From Arthonia radiata (taxonomy: Eukaryota > Ascomycota > Arthoniomycetes > Arthoniales > Arthoniaceae), in contig PSQN01000017.1 in the NCBI GenBank assembly GCA_002989075.1, positions 186,001-250,000 of the forward strand: a stretch of DNA of 64,000 nt, in the 5' to 3' direction. Below the pieces are notes generated by a model that saw only the letters and a program-made list of their open reading frames with translations, ran no database searches and was not told where the DNA came from. Positions 32,260 to 43,079 of the stretch are shown in pieces. Position 1 is the stretch's first letter. Each line of letters opens with the position of its first letter. A program made the position numbers and the translations under genes.

Positions 32260-33290
32260 ACACGGTTTCTCTAAGCGATCAGTTATAGAGCTTAGCCTTA
32301 GTTAAAATTAACTACTAACGTTGTTCCTTGCACTATCCGAAGTATTACGCCTGTAAGCGTTAAACTTATAAAATAACACTCGACTATACTTTACCTTCTC
32401 GTAACAAGAAAGTATACCTCGCATTACCCTATCTAGGCTTATAGATAACGCAACAGAAAACAAAAGCGCCCAACGCTAAGACTATATACAATCTACGAGC
32501 TAGCAAACGTCGAAATCGGGTAGCTGCGGGATACTAGAACCTATTACCTTAATTCAAGACTCTGTTGTTTTTTAGTCTATATAAAGGCGAGGCGGTAGAG
32601 AGGTAGTAGCTATATACGCTCCCTTTATAGCAGAACTCGCGCGTTAGGAAGACCTCTAGACGCTATACGTATTTGCGCTACAAATCGATTATTTTTCTGT
32701 TTCTGTAACTATAAAAGATAGATTTTGTTTGCTATATAAAATCCTAGGAGAAACAAACATATAAGCTCGTTTAAGAACGCTATTAGTATATATTAGCGGA
32801 TTCTCAAGCTTTACGATAACGCAACCGTTGCATTAACTTCGCGCATCCCCTACCCTTAAAACTTGCAAGAGTATATATAATCGTATCTTCGAGAATATAG
32901 TTCTTGGAAACAAACGAACATAAGCCAATCGACCCGCAATAAAGACTTTAAGAAGCAGGATCTACCCTATAGGCCATCTAGTAAGCGTTGTATTACAACG
33001 ACAGAGTATATTACGTATAAAACATTATTATAGACTAAAATTAATTACAGATATAAAGTCTAAGTTAATAAAGAAGCTACGTAACTAGAGCTAAGTTTGA
33101 GTGTATATCGACCCTCTAGAGGTAGTCCGAATAAAGCTGGCAGAAAGTCTCTCAGAGAACATACGCAAGGCAATACTATCTGAGAGACAGTCTGGCGTCT
33201 ATGTATATCTATCTCAAGTCGACTATAGAGTGTTATTCGACTTTAAGTCCTGTTTATAGGATTTTTATGAGCATAAATAGTAAAAACTAA
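32260..33290. other. unassigned, with a hairpin at 33148-33188
   Basis: Degraded sequence without an identifiable product. GTCTCTCAGA (33148-33157) and TCTGAGAGAC (33179-33188) are a perfect 10-bp inverted repeat with a 21-bp loop. Confidence 0.3.
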
Positions 33291-33299
33291 AGTGCCTAT

Positions 33300-35900
33300 A
33301 AGTAAATAGCCACAAGCATCCGACACTCTAGATACCGAGCGCGTTTAGTATAGTAATTTACTTCGTAGTTTTTTATTATAGCGATCTACTTGTCTTTAAC
33401 TAAGGTTCTAGAAGACCCGCTGTTAAAATAAATACGTTACTCTCCTCTTTACGCTTGAATATAAGTCCCTGTGTATATACCAGTACCTAGCATAGAGGGT
33501 TTAATATTATCCCTTCTTGCTTAGCTATCTCGCTCTTTTTAGGTCTTAATTGGGCTTTACTAATTAAAAGTTAAGCTCTTGTATTGCTGCTTTAAGGCAC
33601 TAATCCTTACTCTTAACGTTTCAGTAGTAGAGACCTATCTATAACAAAGATTATGTACCTAACTATTAATGTTATTGTTTTGTCTCTCGAAGCGTATAGA
33701 TGTTTAACGCTGCCTTAAGCTTCTACTTAAGCGATGTTAATAGCTTTATTCGACGCAACTAATAGGCTAATAGCTGTCTTAAATACGCTATTTATATTAA
33801 CTATGTTTCTAGTCTCTTAAGAATCTTAAATTAAACGCTTGCTTAGAAGTTACTTCTTATAATAATAGCGCGTCTGTAATTCGACGTTAGCTCTTCTTTT
33901 GTCTTAATAGCTAGCGACCTTTTCTATGTAGATATTGCTCGCTTTTATTTGTTAATTTACTTAATAATAAAGAAGCTAACGATATTAAATAACTTACTGA
34001 TAAGAATAGTGTATTAGGTATAGAAGCCGCTTTTCGCTCGTTATGCTATTCGAGCACTTTTAACAATACCTGTAATATAAGCTTCCTCTGTTTTACGTGC
34101 CTGCGGCTCTCTCTTAAGCCCTCCGTACGTTGTCTGTATTTTACAAAATCTGGCAAAACTCCGCTATACTCAATCTTAGTGTTAAAATTTTGCTAATAGT
34201 TACGAGAGACGTCTTTATATAACAGCTTTAGTATATACGATAAGTAGTAATTGCGCTGATTCTATAGCGTCTAACGTAATTAGCATTAGTAAAACATTAT
34301 TAACTATCATGTCTTACTTACCTTAGCAAGTGTCGCTACCTAATAACCTAGCCCGGCCGCTACGTACTCGAGACTATTGCGATATAGCTCGTTGTGCTAC
34401 TAAGCCAGCTTTGTAGACACTTTAGTTTCTTCTCTTATGTTCCTCGCGCTAACGTACTCGTAAAGGATCCCGTAGTAAAACAATAGTACGAAGGCTATTG
34501 AGTCTATTAGAAGTCTATATAGCTCCGATAGAAAATCGAAATTATTAGAGAGAGGGTTTTAACAGTTAATCTCGATATCCGGCGTAAGTAAGGAGTTGAA
34601 GCAATGTTTAAGCACTTTAAGCCGTCGACAGACTACCTTTAAGCTCGGCGTATCGCGATGTGCAGCGTAGATCGTTCCTATTAGTAACTTATAAAGCGTA
34701 TCGAGTTGCTCTTCGACCTTGATCGAAGCATTCCGTTTTACCTCCGCAAAAAGAATCTCTAAGGATACTTCTGCTTAGCTATAAACTATCTAAGCTTAGA
34801 GTTTAAAGGTAGTCTACTGCAGAACGTATCGAAAGACGTCTTAATGCGTCTATAGTTTCTTATTAGATATAGAAGCTATATAAGATCTTTATAGGAGTTT
34901 CTACGTCGTCTGTATTTAGTTAGAAAATACCGATAAGTATAGTAACTACTTACGCGCGGCTATCTAACCAGAGACTTTATGCAACGGCTAGTATTTATAA
35001 ATATTAATGCGTAGGTTTTTAGCGTAGAGGACCTTATGTTATATAAAGAGAGTAGTTTTTTGTATTTATACTTTACTAATATGTTTAATTAGAGTAGAAG
35101 AGGCTATCTTACTATATTATTTTATCGATATTAGAATAGAATTAATTCCTTTTACTTCGTACAGGAGACGTATTTGCTTTATATTTGCGCTAAACTTAGG
35201 ATAAATCTTCTTACGCCTATTTAGATATATACTAAAAACGTTTTTAATACGCTTAGCGGTACTAAAAGTAGTAAACAAAGGAGCAAGCGTATCTAAGTTA
35301 ATTTAGCGTATCGTTCTATACAGCGACCTTCTAGACTAGAAGATCTATAAGGATATTAAAGCGCTGGTTATTTTATATATTATAAGAGAACTATACTAGG
35401 AAGGCTACGTACTTATAGGCTATAGTATTATATTAAAGTAAAGGTATTGAAGCTAGTTATAAAGCCTACGAATCTTAAGCGTACTCTATATTCTATATTA
35501 TACGCTTTCGTCTAAGATGCATTATAGCTTTATACTTTCTTAGAAACAATACTGCTAGGAAAGAGGAGGCGTACATAGAAAAAAGTGCTTAAGTCGAAGA
35601 GCCTAATAGAATTACGTTACACAATAAATAGAGCTATCTGTACTCTCTACAAGTCTATACCATATTTAGTAAATAATTGTCTAATTAGAATATATATAAC
35701 AGTCCCTTATTAACGCATCTATCTTTTCGCTTATATGCTAATTATTAAGGTATACGGCTTTTATTATATTTCGACTAGCATAGTAAGAGTCTAGGTTATA
35801 TAGCTATAAGAGTAAAGATATAGATGTACCTATTATATAATCTTAGTATATACCTAATTAGGTAGTTCTCTACCAGACATCCTATATCTTAGTATAGTTA
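33300..35900 (-). pseudogene. unrecognised degraded gene or genes
   Basis: The minus strand keeps coding character over about 2.5 kb. Examples: near 35400-35280 YKYVAFLV*FSYNI*NN*RF then ILIDLLV*KVAV*NDTLN; near 34900-34800 LNTDDVETPIKILYSFYI; near 34300 IVNNVLLMLITLDAIESA; near 33530-33430 KKSEIAKQEGIILNPLC and VYTQGLIFKRKEESNVFILT. Stops are nearly all TAA/TAG. I recognise no domain. There may be more than one gene here. Confidence 0.3.
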
Positions 35901-36099
35901 TCTAGACTAGGCGATTTTGTCTACAATACTAATGTACCTAGCTATGCTAGCCTTGTACGTAGATAGTTATAATATAACGATAGCTACCTAGCCCAACAGC
36001 CGGCCTTTATATATACCCAACGCTTACTTCTCCTGAAGGTAGTTTTGTAGTATAGGTCTTAAGAGAATATATAACTCTGAGACCGCCGGTTGCTGCACT

Positions 36100-37660
36100 A
36101 GACCGACTTTCTAGCTCTCTTTTATAACTATTGCGCAAATATAGTTATCTTTGTTTAAGACTCTTGTCTTTAAAGTTGTTAAGCAAGAACCCTACCTAAA
36201 GGTTAGTAGACTCGCTAAGCATTGCTCTACTGAGTTTACCTTCGTAGTAGGTATTAATAAAATTCGAGTATTTATCGTTGACACGCTAGCTTCTAGTTAT
36301 ATGTTCTAAAGCTATACTTCGTACTATGTACTCTAAAGGAAAGTAAGAAGTTAGATAATTAATATTAATAAAGAGTATTAGGCCGCTAAGAGTAGTTAAA
36401 TACTCTAGATACGATCTCTAGCTTTTTATAAACCTTGCAGCGTACTTAATAGGCCTACTACCGAGCAGGTTTATAGAAATATTCGGCGCAAAGTTGCGAT
36501 CGTTGTCGATTTCTTCTTTATTCTTACAACGCCTATAGTTCGTAAGAGTAAAACTAAATCGATAAGTTTCTTAACTAAACGAAGCAGACAAAGCTTGCCA
36601 GTAATAGGTAACGTCGTAGCACATAGCTGTATTTAAATAGGTAAATACAAGCATTCGTAGGTAGATCTTGTAGCAAATAAAGATCGAATAGAATAGAAGG
36701 TCTAAGAGATTTATAATGCTTAAAATAAAGAGAAGCTTAATAAAGGCACTTTAATTTCTATAATACGGAGAGTAGAAACTTTATACGTATTCCTAGCTAT
36801 CTAATATACAACTAAAAGACGTTAAAGCTTAAAGCAATTATACAGCTTCTTGCGTATTTTTTAATATCCTCTAGACTATTAAAATTATATAGGCAAACCT
36901 TATAACAAGAGCTACTATAGTAGGTAAAGTAATAGTATATCTTTGAAGTTAGTCTTTAATATTTAACTCGCTCGAGACGTATTTATATATTTTATAATAA
37001 GAGATAGACATAAAATCGAAAGTAAAGTTAAGCTTTATAGAGTAAAGTGTTTAGCTCTAAATAAAATGTATCGCAAGGAATAGTAGCTTAACCTATCCGC
37101 TCTAAGTTCTAGGACTAAAGTAAACTACTCGTCTTAGTATCTATTCTATACGGACTCTTATCGTCTTATTAGGCGTATCCTTTAAACATTCGAAGGAGAA
37201 GCTAGAAGCTATATTCTAGTTAATTGCAGCGGAGCTACAGACAATAATATAGACGATAATATATAAGCAGAAGTTAGCTCGATAGCAGGACTAAGTACAA
37301 TAGATATAGGTTCTAATAAGTATATATCTATTAATACCGCGACACTAGTTTACAATAATCTTAGGCCAAGTAAGAACTCGCTTTTAATCTATGTTTAGAA
37401 CGAGCTACTCGCGTATACAGCTGTTCTTTATAAGGCTCGAATCTCGATAAAGCAAGTTGCTTACCCGCAACAGATCTTTCTCTCGCTCGAACCCGATCTC
37501 AACTTTATTTCCCCTCCCTAAGACATTTAGAACTTCTCTGCTATTAGGTCGCGAAAATAAGCTAAAGCGTAAGATTCTTCTATCTATCGATATAGTAACT
37601 GTAACGTAACACTCTACTTCTTCTAAAAGATTTATATTAATCTCTGAGAATAGCTCTTGT
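36100..37660 (+). pseudogene. unrecognised degraded gene (possibly DUF3723-like)
   Basis: One plus-strand frame is coding-like for about 500 residues. It runs from TLVFKVVKQEPYLKVSRLA (36168) through TEFTFVVGINKIRVFIVDT, FYKPCSVLNRPTTEQVYRNI, SFLTKRSRQSLPVIGNVVA and RRVETLYVFLAI*YTTKRR, then YLFYTDSYRLIRRIL near 37150 and VAYPQQIFLSLEPDLNFISP near 37480. Stops are W/Q type and there is little sign of indels. DUF3723 is a Starship-associated family with a similar middle section as I remember it, but I cannot confirm that from the sequence alone. Confidence 0.4.
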
Positions 37661-37899
37661 ATTGTAAACTCCCGGCCTATAACACTCGTACGGTTAATAT
37701 CTTCTAATATAGATTAAGAAAGCCTCTTTACGATACCGTCGCCGCGCTCAAGTAACTAAGTAAACTTATATAAACTAATATCTTTAATAGTAGTACTATA
37801 AATAATCTTCGGCTAATAGAGTTTTTATCCTAAACCTATATAGAATGTTAATAAATAGAGGTCTATTTTAACAGTCTTTATAGATACCTTGCCTATTAC

Positions 37900-39190
37900 T
37901 ATTATTCTTAAGCCCTAAAGAACAATAGACCTGCAACCAGACCTTTGTTAGCTAACATAGACAAAAGAAGTGTTAAGTGTATATATACTCCTTATACAGA
38001 TCCTTGTCTAAGTCGATTAGAATAGAAAGGTCGTCTTAGCTTAAATATTGTCTTACGCGCTCGACGATAGGCCGTATAAAATTTAGGTTGTTAAAGACCT
38101 CTCTACAGAAAAGAACTTTCTATATTAAACGTTAACTCTAACGCGTTCTATAGACTAACTAGCGCGCCTACGGTAATGCTGCTCTCGTGTCTGTTGTAGA
38201 CTTGTACTATTATATCGCCTACTACTTAAATTTTCGACCGTACATTATAGATTAATTTTTTGGTTATAAGCCTACGAACCTTAACTCTAACGTTTCTGTC
38301 TAGAGATATAGTATATCTACTAACATTACCTATATCGTAGTACTAATGTTCGCGCTAGCCGTCTTAAATTATGTTCTATTCGATATTACTCCTTATATTT
38401 AAGTCTTTGCGCAGCCGGTTGTAGAAATTCTGTCTAGAAACCTTATCGATAGCATCGATCTTTGCTTGCCCAGCTACTAAGGTTCGGACGACAGTAATAT
38501 CCGTAGTCTGCCCTCTTCAATCGACTATAAGGCGCCTTTAGCTCTTTTGAACGCTCTTAAATAAAGCTAACGCGACTATAGCAGATTCAATATATATATA
38601 CACCTTTGCCTTTATTGTCCGCTTAAGAACCTAGCGCGCCTCCTCGTAGATTTCGTACTAACCGTACGGGACTGCAAGCGCATATTAAGCTGTCGGGAGT
38701 ATATCTGCAAGGGTCTTGCGACAGTATATATTAAGGGCGACAATACGCATTGTAAACAGAAGCGCATAAATCCTCTTAAGTTGGGCGTTTTTATTGAGGT
38801 AATATACCTCCTCTCGAATGTAGCGGATCTTCATTGCCCGCTCTACTAGCCTATCGTAAGATAATATATCGGTTAAACTGCTCTTAATACTGTCGAAGAC
38901 CACGTTTCTATCGTCTTTTGCATCTAAGGCCAGATAACCCGTCTAAATGCGGGGGTCGTTAAGTAATTAACAGTCCTCGGGAACGCACATTCCTAAATAA
39001 AGATTGTTCGAGTTGCTACTCTTTCGATCCTTGACTGGTATAACGGTCCTACTTAGAAAAACGTAGTCAACAAAAGACTTAGTGCTACCGTTATCCGTAG
39101 CAAATACTGGTCCTTCGTCGACCGAAGTCTGAGGCTTATTGGCCACGGGTTTCTAATGCTAACTTTAACGTACTAATCTTGCCGGGCCTT
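37900..39190 (-). pseudogene. actin/Hsp70-fold ATPase-like protein relic
   Basis: The minus strand reads without shifts from about 39150: TSVDEGPVFATDNGSTKSFV, then TVIPVKDRKSSNSNNLYLGM, LLNDPRI*TGYLALDAKDD, the open stretch 38685-38903 (FDSIKSSLTDILSYDRLVER), YALAVPYG*YEIYEEAR, IYIESAIVALALF, and RRLIVD*GGQTTDITVV near 38500. The last is the phosphate-2 loop of the actin/Hsp70 ATPase fold (D-x-G-x-x-T-x-D), and the preceding 'YxLAVP...IESA' spacing fits it. The canonical phosphate-1 loop at the N-terminus is not obvious. Exact family unknown. Confidence 0.5.
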
Positions 39191-39479
39191 CGTAAAGCTG
39201 TTATGGTGCCCTAAGTTATGTCCGCTTAGCTAATCGATTCTAAAGCTCTAACGCCTTCCTCTTAGATCTCTAAGGACACAAGAGAGACGAAAACGCGGTT
39301 GGAACTCTCGGCCGGCTAGAGCAATAAAGATGCAGCTCTACTCTAACGCGTAAAGTAAGTCTACGCACCATTAAATTTGTATAAAACCTACTTTTTATTT
39401 ATAGACATCGCGGACGAACATACTGTCTTAGTCGCTCGAACTTAGCCGACCATAGATGTTAAACTGGACGCTGAGAGGA

Positions 39480-40440
39480 CCCCTTAGAAGGACTCAAGAT
39501 CGTATGTAGTAGTAACATTATCGGAGGTCATTGCCGACGTACTGGTGCTCGGCAGTGTTGAAACTTCCGCCTCGCTTACTGAGACGCAACTTCTAGAACC
39601 TGTTGAGCAGCTTTAATTGGGAGAACTGAGTCTGTAAAGAGGATGTTGGCCAAGCTTGTAGTTCTAGATTGGCAGTTAAGTTACCTGCTGCAAGCGACGC
39701 TAATTCTGATATGCGCTTCCGAAGGAGTCAGTTTTTTTTTACGATATTGCCAGCACTTACATTACGTACGAATTTCTACCGAAGCCCTTAACGGAAGATT
39801 GATCCCAAATGTTGTTCAAGTGTATTTAAGACTTGTCGTTGTAGCTTATCGGATCTATTTGTTGAGAGCGGTAAGGACTTTTATGCGTACTTTCGAAACA
39901 GTCAGTCTACAAAATCTATCTTTATCGGATGTCGCATATACCGGCTCTTATTTAAAGACTCAACCGAATCTTGATCGTGAATTCCGTTCGTATGCCTAAA
40001 AAAGAAGTCGTGTGGCAGCAATAACTCTATGCCTACGTCTTAGAAACCTTCTACGTGGCCGGAAGCTACTAAAACTCCGACAGGTGTGGGTACGCTCGAC
40101 GCGTAAAGTCTATTGTTGATCGTATCGTAAGCGACAGACGCACTCTAGTTACTCGCTAATAGGGCCGTTAAAGGGCTGTCCGTTATTAAAGAAGTCTCTT
40201 CGATAGTATCGAAGTCGTTTAGAAATAGAAAACCGAATATAGAATTAACGTCTAGGTGGGACGTAGTAAACATGTCTTCGCTCATTGAGTAGAACGTAGC
40301 TATTAAAGGATAGTAGATAAAAGAACGGAGATAGAATACCTTTAGTAGGAATATATAGTTACGGAAGAGGATAGATTTATGTCTACTTATAATGTATTTC
40401 CAGCCATCTTACTAAGATAATAGCGATTGCCCGCAATATT
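39480..40440 (-). pseudogene. unrecognised degraded gene upstream of the ATPase-like relic
   Basis: Minus-strand frame with very few stops: YIFLLKVFYLRSFIYYPLI near 40330, SMSEDMFTTSHLDVNSIFGF, DTIEETSLITDSPLTALLAS, NNRLYASSVPTPVGVLVASG, VGIELLLPHDFFFRHTNG near 40000, then a helical stretch (KLQRQVLNTLEQHLGSIF, RKRISELASLAAGNLTANLE). The 118-codon plus-strand open frame at 39643-39999 lies opposite and is judged a shadow. It may be the 5' part of the same gene as the ATPase-like relic. No domain recognised. Confidence 0.4.
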
Positions 40441-40449
40441 ATATTTAAG

Positions 40450-41212
40450 TGGAGACTGCTACACAAGATTATAAGTTACGTATATACACCTAACTAGCGA
40501 CTTAACGCAAAGCCGCGCCTTTACTCTACAGTTTCCGACTACTTTATATCTAATAACTACGTCGAACCTAGGATTTAAAACAGACATTAATATACCTTTA
40601 ACGCCGACACAAAAGATATAGCGCCTCTTTTACTACGTAAGTTAGGAAGTTTAAAGGGAAGCGTTAACAATAAATATGCAGTTCGTTTAATCGTAATTGT
40701 TAATTAAAGCACTATTAGCTCTAACTAGAATAGGTATCGATACTTACGTATATATGCGGCGATACGTTTTAAGGATATGGCAGGCGGTACAAATCGAGAA
40801 GAAGAAGCAAGAGCGTTACACAACCTTACAAATAAAGAGTACTCTCTATTGTCCGAAATAGTAACGACTTAATTAAGCTACAGGAAGCGGCTTCTATATC
40901 GTTTAAACAAGCAGGTTTTCTTCTTTCTGCTGGTATAGCATTAGTTAAGGATAATCTTAACTATACAAGTTGCTTCTACCGACGGTCTAATTATATCTCG
41001 TTTTCTTTGCGTCGGCTATTACGGAGACTGCCTCTAATTGCGCTGCAGGTAGCTAAGAGGTAATCTAGCGGCATAGCACCGGGTGCTTATTAAATATAGC
41101 GCTATTTATAATATTTAATGCATTTTGTGTAGGTAGTATATTCCTAGTCAATACGCTGCCTTCGCGTCTACAATCGTAAGTTAATTCTGTCACCAATCTA
41201 GCGTCTTCGTGT
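40450..41212. other. unassigned
   Basis: Degraded sequence left of the duplicated block; no product recognised. A patch near 40800 (EEARALHNLTNKEYSLLSE-like on the plus strand) is too short to judge. Confidence 0.25.
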
Positions 41213-41886
41213 CTTAGCAGTTCGGCGAGCCCGGTTCATCGATCGAGCGGAGGTTGAGAGTAGTCTTCGTACTTAGATATAGCGTAAAGGGCTTGCGTCG
41301 AACTATAAGCTTGCGTAGCACGTAGAAAAGGCTATTCGCGTTGGACAAGTTCTCTAGAGTTAGGATGTTGTATTTATGTAAATAGTGTCGTTAGAGATAT
41401 TGACGTATTGATTTATATGGCCGTTCGGCATATTTTTACTTAAGAAGTAGATTCTTGAACCTACCTTGCGGGCACCTAAGCACGCAAAAGGCCCGCCGCC
41501 GTGCTAATTAGCCTGGCGCTCTTCTGAACTACTTCTGCGCCGGCATTCGGCCCGCGGGTAGATAACTTCTTACTTAGTTAGTATAGGTTGGTATAACTAA
41601 ACGCTCGTTTAAGTTAGCTAAAAGAGATTTGCTGCGCTGCAGTCTCTTGGTAAAGGAATAATTTTGCGGAGCAGGATCGCCTAACGCGTAAAGTCCGTCT
41701 GTAATTTACTAAATCGAGCTGGCTGTTTAGCGAGGCATTGCACCGGCTTTTGATGTAAGCGGTGTTGTAAGTATGCTAGAGCTTTATAATGGAATCAACG
41801 GTGAAGCTGATGAGTGGCCGTGTCTTGCACTCTAAAATCTCGCACCGCCTAGCTAGCGTTGTGCGGAGCAACGGATAGAAGGCAGG

Positions 41887-41891
41887 GTAGC
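41887..41891. repeat. target-site duplication of copia solo LTR (left)
   Basis: GTAGC directly left of the solo LTR, repeated as GTAGC at 42398-42402 directly right of it. The duplicate block carries the same pair at 46695-46699 and 47206-47210. Confidence 0.9.
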
Positions 41892-42397
41892 TGTTAAAAA
41901 GGGTGCAGGGAAGAAGAAGGATACTACTACAAAGAGTAGGAAGACGAGACTAGCTTGGGACTAGTGCAATACTTAGGCTTGTTACAGGTACAATACTCAG
42001 TAACAAAGAGAAGCTGTTGTTGTGTTGTCTGTCTTGTTAGCTAGAATCCTCTAGAGGGATCCTAGCTTATATATCTAAGTCTAGCGGCCCGTGCAGGACT
42101 TACTAGATATCTGTTCTTTTGATAGGGGCCAGATAACCCGTAACTTACCGCACAAGACGGTAATTCCGTCTATCTAAAACTGTTAGTCTCAGTCTATCCC
42201 GTGTTGTCTTAGACTACGGGCCAGCTGTCTAAGACGGGTCGTGCAATGCTCCTTTTTGTCCTAGGCCCGGGCTACTAGGCCCGATCCTTTAGGTAAAAGG
42301 CTTGTTCTATTCTAGGCCGGGACAGCTGGTAGGACCTGTCCAATACTCCGGGCCACTGAGGGTTCTGGCTAACCAGCTAGTTGGTTAATTTCCAACA
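41892..42397 (-). mobile_element. Ty1/copia solo LTR (506 bp)
   Basis: Plus-strand ends are TGTTAAAAAGGG and TTTCCAACA, which read TGTTGGAAA to TTAACA on the minus strand. It is flanked by GTAGC on both sides, so it is a solo LTR left by recombination between two LTRs. It belongs to the same family as 315-821 but keeps the ancestral TGTTGG start and more G+C, so it is less RIP-damaged. Confidence 0.95.
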
Positions 42398-43079
42398 GTA
42401 GCTGTTTTAGTCGTTTTGATTAGTAAATATGTGTAAGTGCGACTCTAGGAACCTGTTCGAATGTTTTAGTCTTAATGCTATAAAGAATAATGTAGATCTG
42501 GGCGGAATGCTTGTTATGATCTACGAGATATTCTGTCGATCCCGTTACTCTGTAGTTATTACACTGCTATGTTCTTCTTTTCGGAAAAATTAACGCTATG
42601 AGAAAGCCCCCGTGTTGGTCGCAGGACCAGGATTGTAAAACGCAATAACAGCGACCCTACCTATAAGCGTAGTGGTGTGAAGTACTTAAAAAGATTGATA
42701 GGAATACTTCGTTTGTATAGAGAAACTCGTAGAATAATGGCTTCTACTGTTTTTAGCCTAGTCGAGAATATATAATATTAAGTTAGTGCGCTTTGCCTCT
42801 GTACGTACGAGGGCCTAATACTCTAATTTTAATGCGAATAGCGGCTTAGCTCAAGAGAATGTGCCTTAAAGTCTTGCGACACAGCAATACAAAGTATATA
42901 CGTTATCTGGGAGCACATTCTTTGCTATAAGTAGACATCTTAAAAACTACCTAGTAATTCTAGACTGACGAGCGCTTAAATATAGGTCGGACATACTTTC
43001 AAAAGAGCAGCTTTAAGCAAGTAGGACGTAGAATGATAGAATTGTTAGTACAAGAAATAAAAAGAATACGAGGGTATTA

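Noticed and set aside
39643-39999. Longest open frame of the window (118 codons, plus strand)
   Set aside because: The opposite strand carries a longer coding-like frame extending on both sides (39480-40440) with only W/Q-type stops. On the minus strand, Q and W codons become stops, which leaves the plus-strand frame open by chance.
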